From NCBI GenBank assembly GCA_026315105.1, contig CM048751.1, forward strand, positions 342,162,649 through 342,226,648: a stretch of DNA of 64,000 nucleotides, read 5' to 3'. Under the pieces are notes generated by a model. That model was not told where the DNA came from, did no database searches, and was given only the letters and a program-made list of their open reading frames with translations. Positions 55,181-64,000 of this stretch are shown here, in pieces (the stretch's first letter is position 1; every line of letters begins with the position of its first letter). The position numbers and the translations under genes are program-made. This stretch comes from Locusta migratoria (Eukaryota; Arthropoda; Insecta; Orthoptera; Acrididae).

Positions 55181-56404
55181 ATCATAGCTGACATCAATAC
55201 AGAAGGGTATATCTAAATGATACAGAATGAGATTGTTAAAACATCTGTAAAATTATAAAAGTCTGTACAATTGTAAGCCAGACATCTGTGTAAAATTATT
55301 ATTAATTGTATATTTCATGTTCAAACGTATTCTGCTGTAAGTGATAAATGGTTAATAAACTGAATGAAACTGAATGAACTGGCCAACCTTCGTAATTTTA
55401 TCTACATAATTGCAAATGTATAATTTAGCACATATCACTGTTTTGTGAAATTTTTAATTAAATATTTTAAATGTCATTCTCTAAAAAATAAGCACTCACC
55501 ATCACCAAATAGAATTGTAACATATTCCAACCGAATGGGAGGGAATAGTACATCAATTACAAGCAATCTTGGTCAAATAGTGTTCGGTTCGAAAGTGTTA
55601 TTTATGCTTTCCTCTCCAAAGTTTCCACAATGATTCAGATATTCATCTTGTGCGCAAATTCCAGAAAGGTTTATTGGAACTCTACAATGCCTGGACATAG
55701 AAAAAGCCTCCAGTTTGCTTAAATTAGTTGATAAAATAATTTTCATTATATATTTATTAATAGTGAAAAAGCCAACAACACTAATGGAAAAAATAAAGTT
55801 TTTCTAGATATTTTGGTTTTCCAAAAGAAGACAAATCACTATAGATAAAGTAAAAAATAACTGTATGAAATGCATTTTAAATTTTAATTGATGTGTTTGC
55901 AAATGTATGGGCAAAGTTTTGTATTCTAGCCCTAGACGAGGCAATTGCATCCTAAATACCATTGTAGCTTGCTCTCATAATGGTTTCAATACAGATCCTT
56001 CCCCATTCTTACCAAAAATAATCCCAATGTGAGCTCTGTCTCCAATGACCACGCTGAGATGAAACATTTAACCCTAAACTTCCTTACCTCTTCCTTTTAC
56101 ACAATTTACACAGCATTCTGTATATTTCTGCTTTTTCCAACAGTTTTAAAGCATCCATTGCCAATTTTAGGTGTCTCTGTATCTTTTGGGTGGGTTTGTA
56201 TATTACAGCGATACTGTCTGATTTAGATTTTTGGTCTACAGGAAGTAACGCCCTTTATGAAAGGCAGGAAAATTTTCCTTTTCACAGGAGCTTGCACAGT
56301 TATGTGTTTCGGAGAGGCTGTTTTATCTCAATGGATGAGTAGTTTTAATTGTGTGTCTATTTGTTCTGATTCACAGATGTTGCATGCTCTATCTGCTAAC
56401 ATCT
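55181..56404. other. no recognisable gene; possible LINE 3' end at 55240-55378
   Basis: GTAAGCCAGACATCTGTGTAA and an AATAAA signal followed by an ACTGAATGAA-type tail look like a LINE 3' end. The remainder is AT-rich and unassigned. Confidence 0.35.
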
Positions 56405-56860
56405 TTATGAAGCCTCGCTTTCGTTATGGATGGTGTTCGAATCCAGATGTAGATAACATTCTGTGAATGTGGATTTTCGATGAACTATGTGGCTGCAGCT
56501 ACCATCCTTCTTCCTGAATACTAGCACATCAAGAAAATTTAGATTAATCCCACTGAGCTGCTCAAGAAAACGATCTACATCTACACTGTCATGTATCCTC
56601 AAAACAAACGTAATGTACACACAATGATCCCGAATAATTGGAATTTATTAGCAGTTTCCAGAGCCTGTTCTTCTACTTTTTCAGGAAAAAATTAGCTGTA
56701 AATGGGTTTGCTGGAGCTCTTCATAACTAAACCATCTGTCTATTTGCAGTCGGCAACGGTCATTAGGGTCTTTATTCAGTTTTCTATATGTCCACAGATT
56801 TAACAAATCGTTAATATTACTGTGTAGGTTTATCGACAACATTATTCTTGGCATGTCGTT
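56405..56860 (-). pseudogene. Penelope-like element 4, internally deleted RT fragment
   Basis: Minus: YRKLNKDPNDRCRLQIDRW (about 56785-56730), equivalent to the YRRLRNDPTERIKRKT block upstream of the RT core, then at 56600-56405 LEQLSGINLNFLDVLVFRKK, DGSCSHIVHRKSTFTECYLH, LDSNTIHN, equivalent to LPFLDVLV..GTLGHGVYRKPTHTDLYLH. The catalytic YVDD segment between them is deleted. More divergent than PLE 1-3. Confidence 0.65.
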
Positions 56861-58384
56861 ATACAAGTAATATGTATCCCATATATTGATACACAAATAA
56901 AATCATTTCCACATCTTCCCATTTTCGGAAAATTTACAATTTACTACCTACAATTAGGAAAAATTACAATTTTACTAAGTTTCCTATGTGATGTCGATTA
57001 TGAGAATGACAGATCCAGTTTTCTTACATAACAAATCTATTGCAGATCATCCCCAAGAATGAGATAGTGGGCGTTATTGTCACTCCATATTATTATAAGT
57101 AATAAATTGTGTAGTGGGACTGGTATAGAATGACACGCTGTTACAAGATACTTCTAACAAGCAGATTCTGACAACATCTAGAAGACAGAGAGAGAAATTT
57201 GACAATTTTCAACCGAATCTGACTGTCCACCACATCGACGCTTCTCACATCGTTACCAATTTATTCCGACTATCATTGTCTGATAATGAGAGATCTGTAA
57301 TTGTTAGGGTCAGAAATTTTACCCTTAGTCAGCGAGTTGTGCCTGCAGAGAGAATTAAATCCAGCATCAAAGCAGAAACACCTCATGTGGACAAATTTAC
57401 ATATCAAGATGTAAATGTATTAGATTATACAAATACAGATGCTAAATACCGAGAGTGCTGGAAGTAGACTGTAGAAACCTCCATCACACTAAATCTTTTG
57501 GCACTTGAAGTAATAGTGCCTGAGATTTCTGCTTTGCAGACAACATATTGAAATGCAAATCATGACAATATACCATTTTAAGGCGATAGTACATTGAAAA
57601 TTTATCACAGACACTTCACTATGGTTCATTACATGTCAATGAAGAACGAATATCAATTAATGGTTCTATATAGCTGAAACCCAAAGCACGACGTAAATAA
57701 ATTAGAATATGAGAGAAAAATGTTGGTAGTGTTTTCTGCTCTTGTGATGAGTAGCATTAGCTCCCAATACACATGTTAGAAAATTTTTGGTTCGAGTACT
57801 GTGAGAAATATATATATTTTTTCTTCTTTTTACGTTCGTAATTGAGTCTGGGACGATAATCTAAATGTGTTACAAGTCTGCTCTGCAGTATTATGCAGTT
57901 TTTTTCCGAATACTTTGCGATATCTATAAGTGCAATTATGCAGGAACCTAGTAGTAGAGCTTAAATTTGTGCAACTAAAACGAGTAGGAATGATATTTTT
58001 GCAGTATCAAAAAGACGTCGCTTGCCATCTATTTCAGAATATGTGGTTATTTCCGAGTTTGTATTTAGGCAGAAACCTGTAAAGAAAGCTCAAATTACTG
58101 TAGCTATGAGTAACCATTTAGTTACATTTAAATAATACCTTGTCACATACAGTTGGCAGTTTATAAACGAAAATGTGCCTATTTCCGAAAGTGTAATTAG
58201 ATAGAATGGTAAGGAAATACCGTTAATTATTGTGACTGAAATGAATACCATTGATGTTTATAGTCTTCCTTGTAGCTAACAGGTAACAACTTGATGATTT
58301 TCCATTTGTGGGAAACACAGTCAAATACAACTTTAAAAAAAAAAGAAAAAAGAAATCGTTACCCTTTAGATACACGATAAATCA
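56861..58384. other. no recognisable gene
   Basis: AT-rich sequence without recognised homology. Confidence 0.45.
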
Positions 58385-58544
58385 GTCAAACATACAGGCC
58401 ATAAATTCTTCTAAATCCTAGGAGTAACAATTACAAACAACTTAATTTGGAAAGAACACACAGAAAATATTGTAGGAAAGGCGAACCAAAGACTACATTT
58501 CATTGGCAGAACACTTAGAAGAAGCAACAGCTTTACTGCATATA
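58385..58544 (+). pseudogene. LINE RT fragment
   Basis: SSKSLGVTITNNLIWKEHTE, NIVGKANQRLHFIGRTLRRS (58405-58525) is the post-catalytic segment of a LINE RT (K.LGV.I...L.W..H...I..KAN..L.FI.R.L). It faces the LINE on minus that follows. Confidence 0.65.
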
Positions 58545-61095
58545 TATCTACATAGATACTCTGCAAATAACATTTAAGTGCTTGTCAGAGGGTTTATTAA
58601 CCACTTTCATAACTTTTCTCTACCATTCCATTCTCTAATAGTGTGCGGAAAGAAAGAACACCTAAATCGTTCCGTTTTCGACCTGATTTCTCTTATTTTG
58701 TTGGAATTGTCATGTCTCCCTAAGTAAGTGGGTGCTAGCAAAATATTTTCACATGCAGAAGTAAAAGTCGCTGATTGAAACTTCCACCAAAGAAACTGCC
58801 TACATCCTTGCGCATCCTGTTTTAATGGGTTTCTATTTTGTTGTGTGTGGAAATGTATGGCAACCGTTTTTTGAAGATTTATCAGTAGCGTATTCCTCAT
58901 AAACCACTCCAAAATATTTTCATTTGTGGCTTTAGCAGATAGGCTAAGAGCCTTTTCATTGTCACCTTCAATCAACACACTTTTGTCATCAGTAAATAGG
59001 ATTTGTTCAGAGTTTTTAACACAAAGGGGGAAGTCATTAATGAAAACTAAGGAAAGAAAGGGGCCTAAAATTGAACCTTGTGGTACACCATGGGATAATT
59101 TTGATGTCATTAAGTGATAAGCTTGGAGTTCATTTTTTTCCATATGTTTGATCTCTGTTAACTGAGAGCGATATTCTAAGTATGATTTTACCCATGCATT
59201 TGCCAAGCCCCTTACACAATAGCACTCTTTCTCAGAAGAATGTCATGAGCTATCAAATCAAAAGCTTTTGTTAAATCGAGAAAAATTCTTGAAACATTAC
59301 TATTGTTATCCACTGCATTTAGGATACGATTTATAGGGTTAAAAGTGGCTGTTTCGGTACTGCTCTGAGGCCTGAAGCCATCCTGGGATCCTCTGATAAT
59401 ATTATTTTTGTTAAAAAAAGTCAGTTAATGGTGACAAAATTAGTTTTTCAATAATTTTTGAAAATCCTGACAAGAGTGACACTTGCGTATAGTTGACCAT
59501 CTGCTGCCATTCACCCTTTTTGTATAGGGGCACAACTTTTGATGTTATTAACTGCTATGTGAAGACACAAGTTGAGAATGGAGAATTGCATATATCTAGC
59601 AAAAAGGTGAGTATTTGTTCTGCTAATATCTTTATAATATAGTCTGACACATCATCAACTCCACCTGAATATTTATTTTTAAGCGACTTAATGGTGAGTA
59701 ACAGTTCTTCCCTGCTTACTGGTCGAAGAAACATGGTTGCACTGTTTATGACTATTTTAGAAATATTCTGGAATATTTTGTTAGATGTCTTTCGCACTTG
59801 TTCCCTCATCAGCTCACCTGCAATTGTAGTGTAGTAGGTGTTGAAGTGGTTAGCAACTAATTTTAGATCAGTGATGTCGTTGCCGGCTTGTGACAGTACA
59901 ATATTTTTGTGCGTTGGTGCCTTCCCGGTAAGTTGCTGTACTGCTCTCCTCATGGTCTTAATTTTGTTTGCTGATTCTATGACAAATTGGTCATTGTCTC
60001 TTAGTTTTGCTTCCTTTATGACATGTTTCAGAATTAACTGGTATGTGCTGAAGTAGTTTGCAGATTCAGGGCTTCTATTTGTTTTTGAAAGTGCTAAAAG
60101 TTCCTGTTTTCTTCTGCATGATACTTTAATTGCTGCTGTTATCCATGTGTTGGATATACTGGAGTTTCTGCAGATTATCTTCTTCTTTGGAAACGTAATT
60201 TCAAAGCAGTGCCTGTAAATTTCCAGGAACTTATCCAGCTTTCTGTCTGTGTTAGTACTGTTGTAGATTTTATCCCATGACTGTGTGCTTAACATATATT
60301 GGAAGTGCTCAATATTTTGTTTGCTGTATTTTCTATTATATGTGATATTTCCGTTTCTAAGATAAAATTGCTTTCATATAAAGTCAGCAACTGTGCACTG
60401 TGGTCACTGTAGCCAGTATTTAAGTTTTCTGAAATGTGCATGTCTGTGTTTACAAAAATTTGATCAATAAGTGGAGAACTACTTTTTGTTATGTGGGTAG
60501 GGGAATTAATTGCAGGACATAGGTTGTAGTCGTTGATAATGTTCAGGAATTTTTCTCTTTGAGGGCTGTGAGTTAAAAGATCTATATTGAAATCACCACC
60601 AAGAACCACAGTTTTAGAAGTATTCTAAACTTTTTTGTAATACAAGATCAAGTTTTTTTAAAGAAGATGCTTATATTGCTATGGGGGATCTGTAGACACA
60701 TATAATAACGACTGCTTCTTATGTTATTTCAACAGTTTTTCATTTCCAATCTGGTTTACATGATCTAATGTCTTACATTCTATGTTCTGTATGACATAAA
60801 GCTTTGATACTGTTCTACAAAAGCAGTTTGCCATATCAAAGTCAGGTATATGTAAGTACTGAAAGTTGTCTTTCTCTAGCCAATGTTTACAGATACATAG
60901 AACTGATACTTTCCTACATTCACTACTAAGAAGCACATTTATTTCATACTGTTTGTTTGTTAAGGACTGTACATTCTGGTGGATGATGTTTAATGCGTTT
61001 GAACTGATTTCTTTTGTGTCACTTCTCCCTGTGACACCCACTACTGCACTAAAAAACGAATGTTTGTCTCTTGGTGTGTGTTGGTTTTTACTCAA
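58545..61095 (-). pseudogene. Jockey/CR1-like LINE ORF2: endonuclease and RT, frameshifted
   Basis: From 61095 on minus: an endonuclease start (LNIIHQNVQSLTNKQYEINV, 60995-60935; LCICKHWLE), gap, GGDFNIDLLT and YSDHSAQLL (60605-60380; DFN and SDH catalytic motifs). Then the linker ORF 60295-59555 with RNSSISNTWITAAIKVSC and LKNKYSGGVDDVSDYIIK. RT fingers follow in broken frames (VPLYKKG.WQQM.NY at 59540-59500; SKIIEKLI; QDGFRPQSSTETATF; LDLTKAFDLI). The palm ORF 59206-58607 has LSHGVPQGSILGPFLSLVFI and LFTDDKSVLI (catalytic FADD with A changed to T), and ends in TERFRCSFFPHTIREWN (58680-58620), a LINE C-terminus. The 3' end near 58545 has ATATATCTACATAGATACTC. Dead, with at least four frame breaks and an internal deletion after the palm. 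Confidence 0.82.
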
Positions 61096-61139
61096 TGTTG
61101 AATTGCCTGAGAATATGATCCCACATGAAAGAAGTAAAT

Positions 61140-61690
61140 GAAAATAGGCGTAGTAAGCTAATTTACTAAGTGTATATCACCAAATTTTGCTATGACTCCG
61201 GTAGCATAAGTAGCTGAACTCAAACGTTTCAGGAGATCTTCAATATGTTTCTTCCAATTCAGTCCCTCATCACTGAAAACACCTAAAAAATTTGAATATT
61301 CTACCTAAGCTACAGATTTCTATTCAATGTCTAAATTTATTAATGGTGTCATGCCATTTACTGTATGAAACTGTATATAGGGGTTTTTAAAAAAGTTTAA
61401 TGAGAGTTAATTTGTAGAGAACCACTTAATAACTTTCTGAAATATATCATTTACAATTTCATCAGTTAATTCCTGTTTGTCAGGTGTGATTCCTATACTT
61501 TTATCATCAGCAAAAAGTACTAGCTTAGCATCTTCATGAATATAGAATGGCAAGTCATTAATATATATTAAGAACAGAAAAGGACCCAAGACCGAACCTT
61601 GTGGGACACCAGTTTTGGTATCTCCCCAGTTAGAGGAATTAATTGTTTCATCACCATTAATGTCCCCATTATTGTCACTATTCACTATGT
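61140..61690 (-). pseudogene. second LINE RT fragment
   Basis: Minus: GVPQGSVLGPFLFLIYINDL (61610-61550), KLVLFADDKSI (61530-61495), IKWFSTN, then in shifted frames VEYSNFLGVFSDEGLNWKKH, IEDLLKRLSSATYATG (61310-61210). Palm plus thumb of a Jockey/CR1-like RT. It is a separate copy, since it ends just upstream of the endonuclease start of the LINE at 58545-61095. Confidence 0.75.
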
Positions 61691-62135
61691 GAAATCCGTG
61701 TCTTTTAGCGACTGTGGACTTTTTAATACTGCTATGTGTGTTTTAAAGCCTTCATTTCATTGTTTTTAATTCGTCAATTTTATCTTCTTTTTATTGTTAA
61801 ATTCAATCTTTTTACCTTCTTTTGTATCATTAAATTCCATATTTTTATCTCCTGTTTTAAACTACCATTCATGTTGTCAAACTCATATGTACACTGGGCT
61901 GAAGAGCAGCCTGCCCCACAGGGCATTAAACTATAATAAAGAGAGAAAAATAGGAGCGCCTCCGCTAAGGTACCTTGACACTGGCCACAAAAACGGCGCC
62001 ATTTGGCTTTCGTCACGGAAAATGCTAGTGTCAATTGCAAATATTTGAGTGGCACCACTCAACTGTCGCCACTAGACTAAGTTCACTTCATTTGATCTTT
62101 CTGGCGCCATTACTCAGAATCAAAACAAACCACCT
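61691..62135. other. no recognisable gene
   Basis: AT-rich, then a dispersed-repeat-like stretch at about 61880-61950 (TACACTGGGCTGAAGAGCAG, AATAAA). No family assigned. Confidence 0.4.
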
Positions 62136-62183
62136 CAATCAAAATATCCACGGGTGTACTGCCAGTCTACAGTGTTCAACAGG

Positions 62184-62224
62184 CACAATATTTCGGCGAT
62201 CATACATGTCGCCATCATCAGGTG
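62184..62224 (-). ncRNA. hammerhead-ribozyme-like motif, PLE 5 left arm
   Basis: Minus: CAC-CTGATGA-TGGCGA..TCGCC-GAAA-TATT-GTG, 41 nt. Stem II GGCGA/TCGCC is five perfect Watson-Crick pairs, and both core boxes are canonical. T precedes GTG at the predicted cleavage site. The best match to the consensus of the four copies. Confidence 0.7.
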
Positions 62225-62450
62225 AACTGACGGACTGAGCTCCTGGAAACGCGCCAGCACGAAGATCCGCACGCTACAGCTGCTCGAAGAGAACTGGGTT
62301 CTAGCCCGATAGCGGGCCATTTAAATACCCTCGGCCCACAGAGCGACCCCTCCGCGGTCCACGCCCCGCGCCGCGGCCGCGCAGTGGAACCGATTGCGCC
62401 GGCATCTGAGATGACGTCGGTGTGAGGGCTCTGTCCGCCGTGGTCGTCAC

Positions 62451-62809
62451 TTAGTTACGTTTGCTAGATTTACTCTTAATTAACCCAATCGCGGGTTCCC
62501 AAGCTTTGCTAAGATTATAGCCACAGTCACGGTTTATGAGGTCGTCACTTGTGCGAATTACAATGGCCTCTCTAACGATGCAGTCCCAGTATCTCGACGT
62601 CTGTACCAGAATCCTAGTGCCTTCATAGTCCATCGCATGATTCTCAGCGACCGCCGACTTGCTCGGATACATCAATCGTGTGTGCCTCTGGTGTTCAACG
62701 CAACGATCCTCGACGGTATGCATCGTCTATCCAATATATGACTTTCCACACTGACGCGGAATCTGGTACACGCCGGCCTTCCTCAAACTGAGATCGTCTT
62801 TGGCGCTCC
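62451..62809 (-). pseudogene. PLE 5 GIY-YIG endonuclease remnant
   Basis: Minus from 62809: SAKDDLSLRKAGVYQIPRQC, GKSYIG, a TAG where sister copies have Gln, TMHTVEDRCVEHQRHTRL, SKSAVAEN, HAMDYE (a short deletion removes the HCL..GH part), YWDCIVREAIVIRTSDDLIN, RDCGYNLSKAWEPAIG, stop at 62451. The RT part is absent; the inverted arm begins directly upstream. Confidence 0.85.
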
Positions 62810-63012
62810 CCTCACACCGACGTCATCTCAGACGCCGGCGCAATCGGTTCCACTACGCGGCCGCGGCGCGGGGCGCGGACCTCGGAGGGGTCGCTCCGCG
62901 GGCCGAGGGTATTTAAATGGCCCGCTACCGGGCTAGAACCCAGTTCCCTTCGAGCAGCCGTAGCGTGCGGATCTCCGTGCCGGCGCATGTCCAGGAGCTC
63001 AGTCCGTCAGTT

Positions 63013-63053
63013 CACCTGATGATGGCGATGTGTATGATCGCCAAAATATTGTG
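63013..63053 (+). ncRNA. hammerhead-like motif, core mutated, PLE 5 right arm
   Basis: Plus: CAC-CTGATGA-TGGCGA..TCGCC-AAAA-TATT-GTG, 41 nt. The second core box is AAAA instead of GAAA, changing the invariant G12, so self-cleavage would be expected to be lost. Confidence 0.6.
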
Positions 63054-63101
63054 CCCGTTGGACACTATAGACCGGCAGTACACCCGTGGATATTTTGATT
63101 G

Positions 63102-64000
63102 TCAAATACGCCGGGAGAAACTGAAGAATCGCCTCAATGTTTATTTGAAGGATATTGCCGTATTTGGTTTATCTGTGTATTATGCCTACGTTTTACAAAC
63201 GATGTTCATTTTAATTGCTCATCAAATTAAAGATCTTTCTAAACTATGTGCTTTTAAGTATGGTTTGTTGGAACAGTGATAGTTAGACATAACACTGATA
63301 GACATCGGAATGCAGGACAAACTTTTCATGAGTATACTATAGTTAATTTGCGTATTTTACGATGTTCTTATACAGTGTATGCTTAATATTTGTGTGTGAC
63401 TAAACAGGTGTTATTCAGTGATTACTGAAGGGAGATTTGTAGGTACACAACAGACTATTTAATTCTACAAATGCGGAAAATAAGTGTGGTGCTGGCAGAG
63501 TATTCAGATTCTGGAATTGGCATTTTCATTTCTCATAAACACTTGCCACATGGATTTTAGAAAGGAAGGGACAAGGTTCATGTTGCAATTTCTGATTGAG
63601 TGTATCTGTTAATTAAGGGAGTGAACTTATTATAGTAACTGTCAGTGAAGTTGTACAAAGCTTAACTTCAAAAGTCGATATAAATTAAAAAGTCGTCGTA
63701 TTTAACTGTGGGACAGTGTAGGTAGCTATATTAGTTTCAAATAAGCGTCCATTACATTGTACATAACATCCAGAACATTACCTCAGAATACTGAACTTGC
63801 TTTGTTGAAAATATATCAAGTTTGTAGAGATGACAGGTAATGGTCAGGTGTCAAATATCACAGTGATACTTATTGTATCACTTGATCAAGTAGTGCATTT
63901 GTAATGTTGATATCAGACTTTATTACAGCGCTTGATAAGCAGATCCCAATCGAAATTTACTTTTTCTTTATTCGTATTGGTTCGGTAATAGAGGTTTGTT
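63102..64000. other. no recognisable gene
   Basis: AT-rich DNA without recognised homology to the end of the window. Confidence 0.5.

Larger units (their letters stand above)
62136..63101 (-). mobile_element. Penelope-like element 5 with inverted terminal copies
   Basis: Two 292-bp copies of a PLE terminal sequence lie in inverted orientation at 62136-62427 (minus) and 62810-63101 (plus). They enclose a minus-strand GIY-YIG remnant. The arms share the GC-rich GCCCCGCGCCGCGGCCGCG-type block, TATTTAAATGGCCCGCTA and the hammerhead-like core. Beyond the right arm TACGCCGGGAGA matches the end of PLE 3. CCTCAAT near both outer edges could be a short target duplication but is weak. Confidence 0.75.

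Noticed and set aside
62130..63114. CCTCAAT as a target duplication of PLE 5
   Set aside because: Only seven bases match and their spacing from the two ends differs, so it cannot be told from chance.
1..64000. CRISPR array, prokaryotic operons or phage genes
   Set aside because: No spaced direct repeats of the right kind. All recognisable proteins are eukaryotic mobile elements or mitochondrial.

Overview
The window is nuclear DNA from an insect, most likely a caeliferan (short-horned) grasshopper or locust. No host protein-coding gene could be supported. It is layered transposable elements plus one very large nuclear copy of mitochondrial DNA. The grasshopper call rests on three things: the mitochondrial copy has COII-tRNA-Asp-tRNA-Lys-ATP8, the D-K order characteristic of Caelifera, instead of the ancestral insect K-D order; three copies of one tRNA-derived SINE have the look of orthopteran SINEs; and the DNA is intron/transposon-like, AT-rich and poor in long ORFs outside mobile elements.

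Layout. 1-1740: broken Penelope-like element (PLE) on minus. 2095-2905: decayed Tc1-like transposase. 3678-8180: two near-identical PLE copies joined head to head, the whole block flanked by a 12-13 bp target-site duplication (TSD), with a solo Gypsy LTR inserted later into one copy. 8216-8755: second Tc1-like relic. 10956-11160: SINE. About 11.2-24.9 kb: a decayed plus-strand Gypsy element (C), carrying a SINE in gag and interrupted in its integrase by a complete minus-strand Mag-type Gypsy element (A, 18470-24340) with a 1613-codon ORF and LTRs that read as identical. 25790-26262: hAT-like relic. 26594-32585: second complete but damaged member of the same Gypsy family (B). 33.9-42.3 kb: short relics (Gypsy integrase, LINE 3' end, SINE, LINE RT, piggyBac, 5' part of a further Mag-type Gypsy element D). 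42.31-55.18 kb: a collinear mitochondrial insertion (NUMT) with all 13 protein genes, most of 16S rRNA and 18 tRNA remnants. 56.4-61.7 kb: PLE and LINE relics. 62.1-63.1 kb: PLE endonuclease remnant between inverted copies of its terminal repeat.

How the parts relate. Gypsy A and B carry gag, protease, RT, RNase H and integrase in one polyprotein order, with TSD, LTR, primer-binding site and polypurine tract all visible; A looks coding-competent, B is disabled. The PLEs combine RT with a GIY-YIG endonuclease, and four of their ends carry a 41-nt hammerhead-ribozyme-like core. Insertion order can be read from the nesting: C before A; PLE dimer before the solo LTR; piggyBac before Gypsy D; Gypsy D meets the NUMT at about 42310. 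The mitochondrial genes are pseudogenes: they are frameshifted, carry indels and a (TA)n expansion, and use TGA for Trp.
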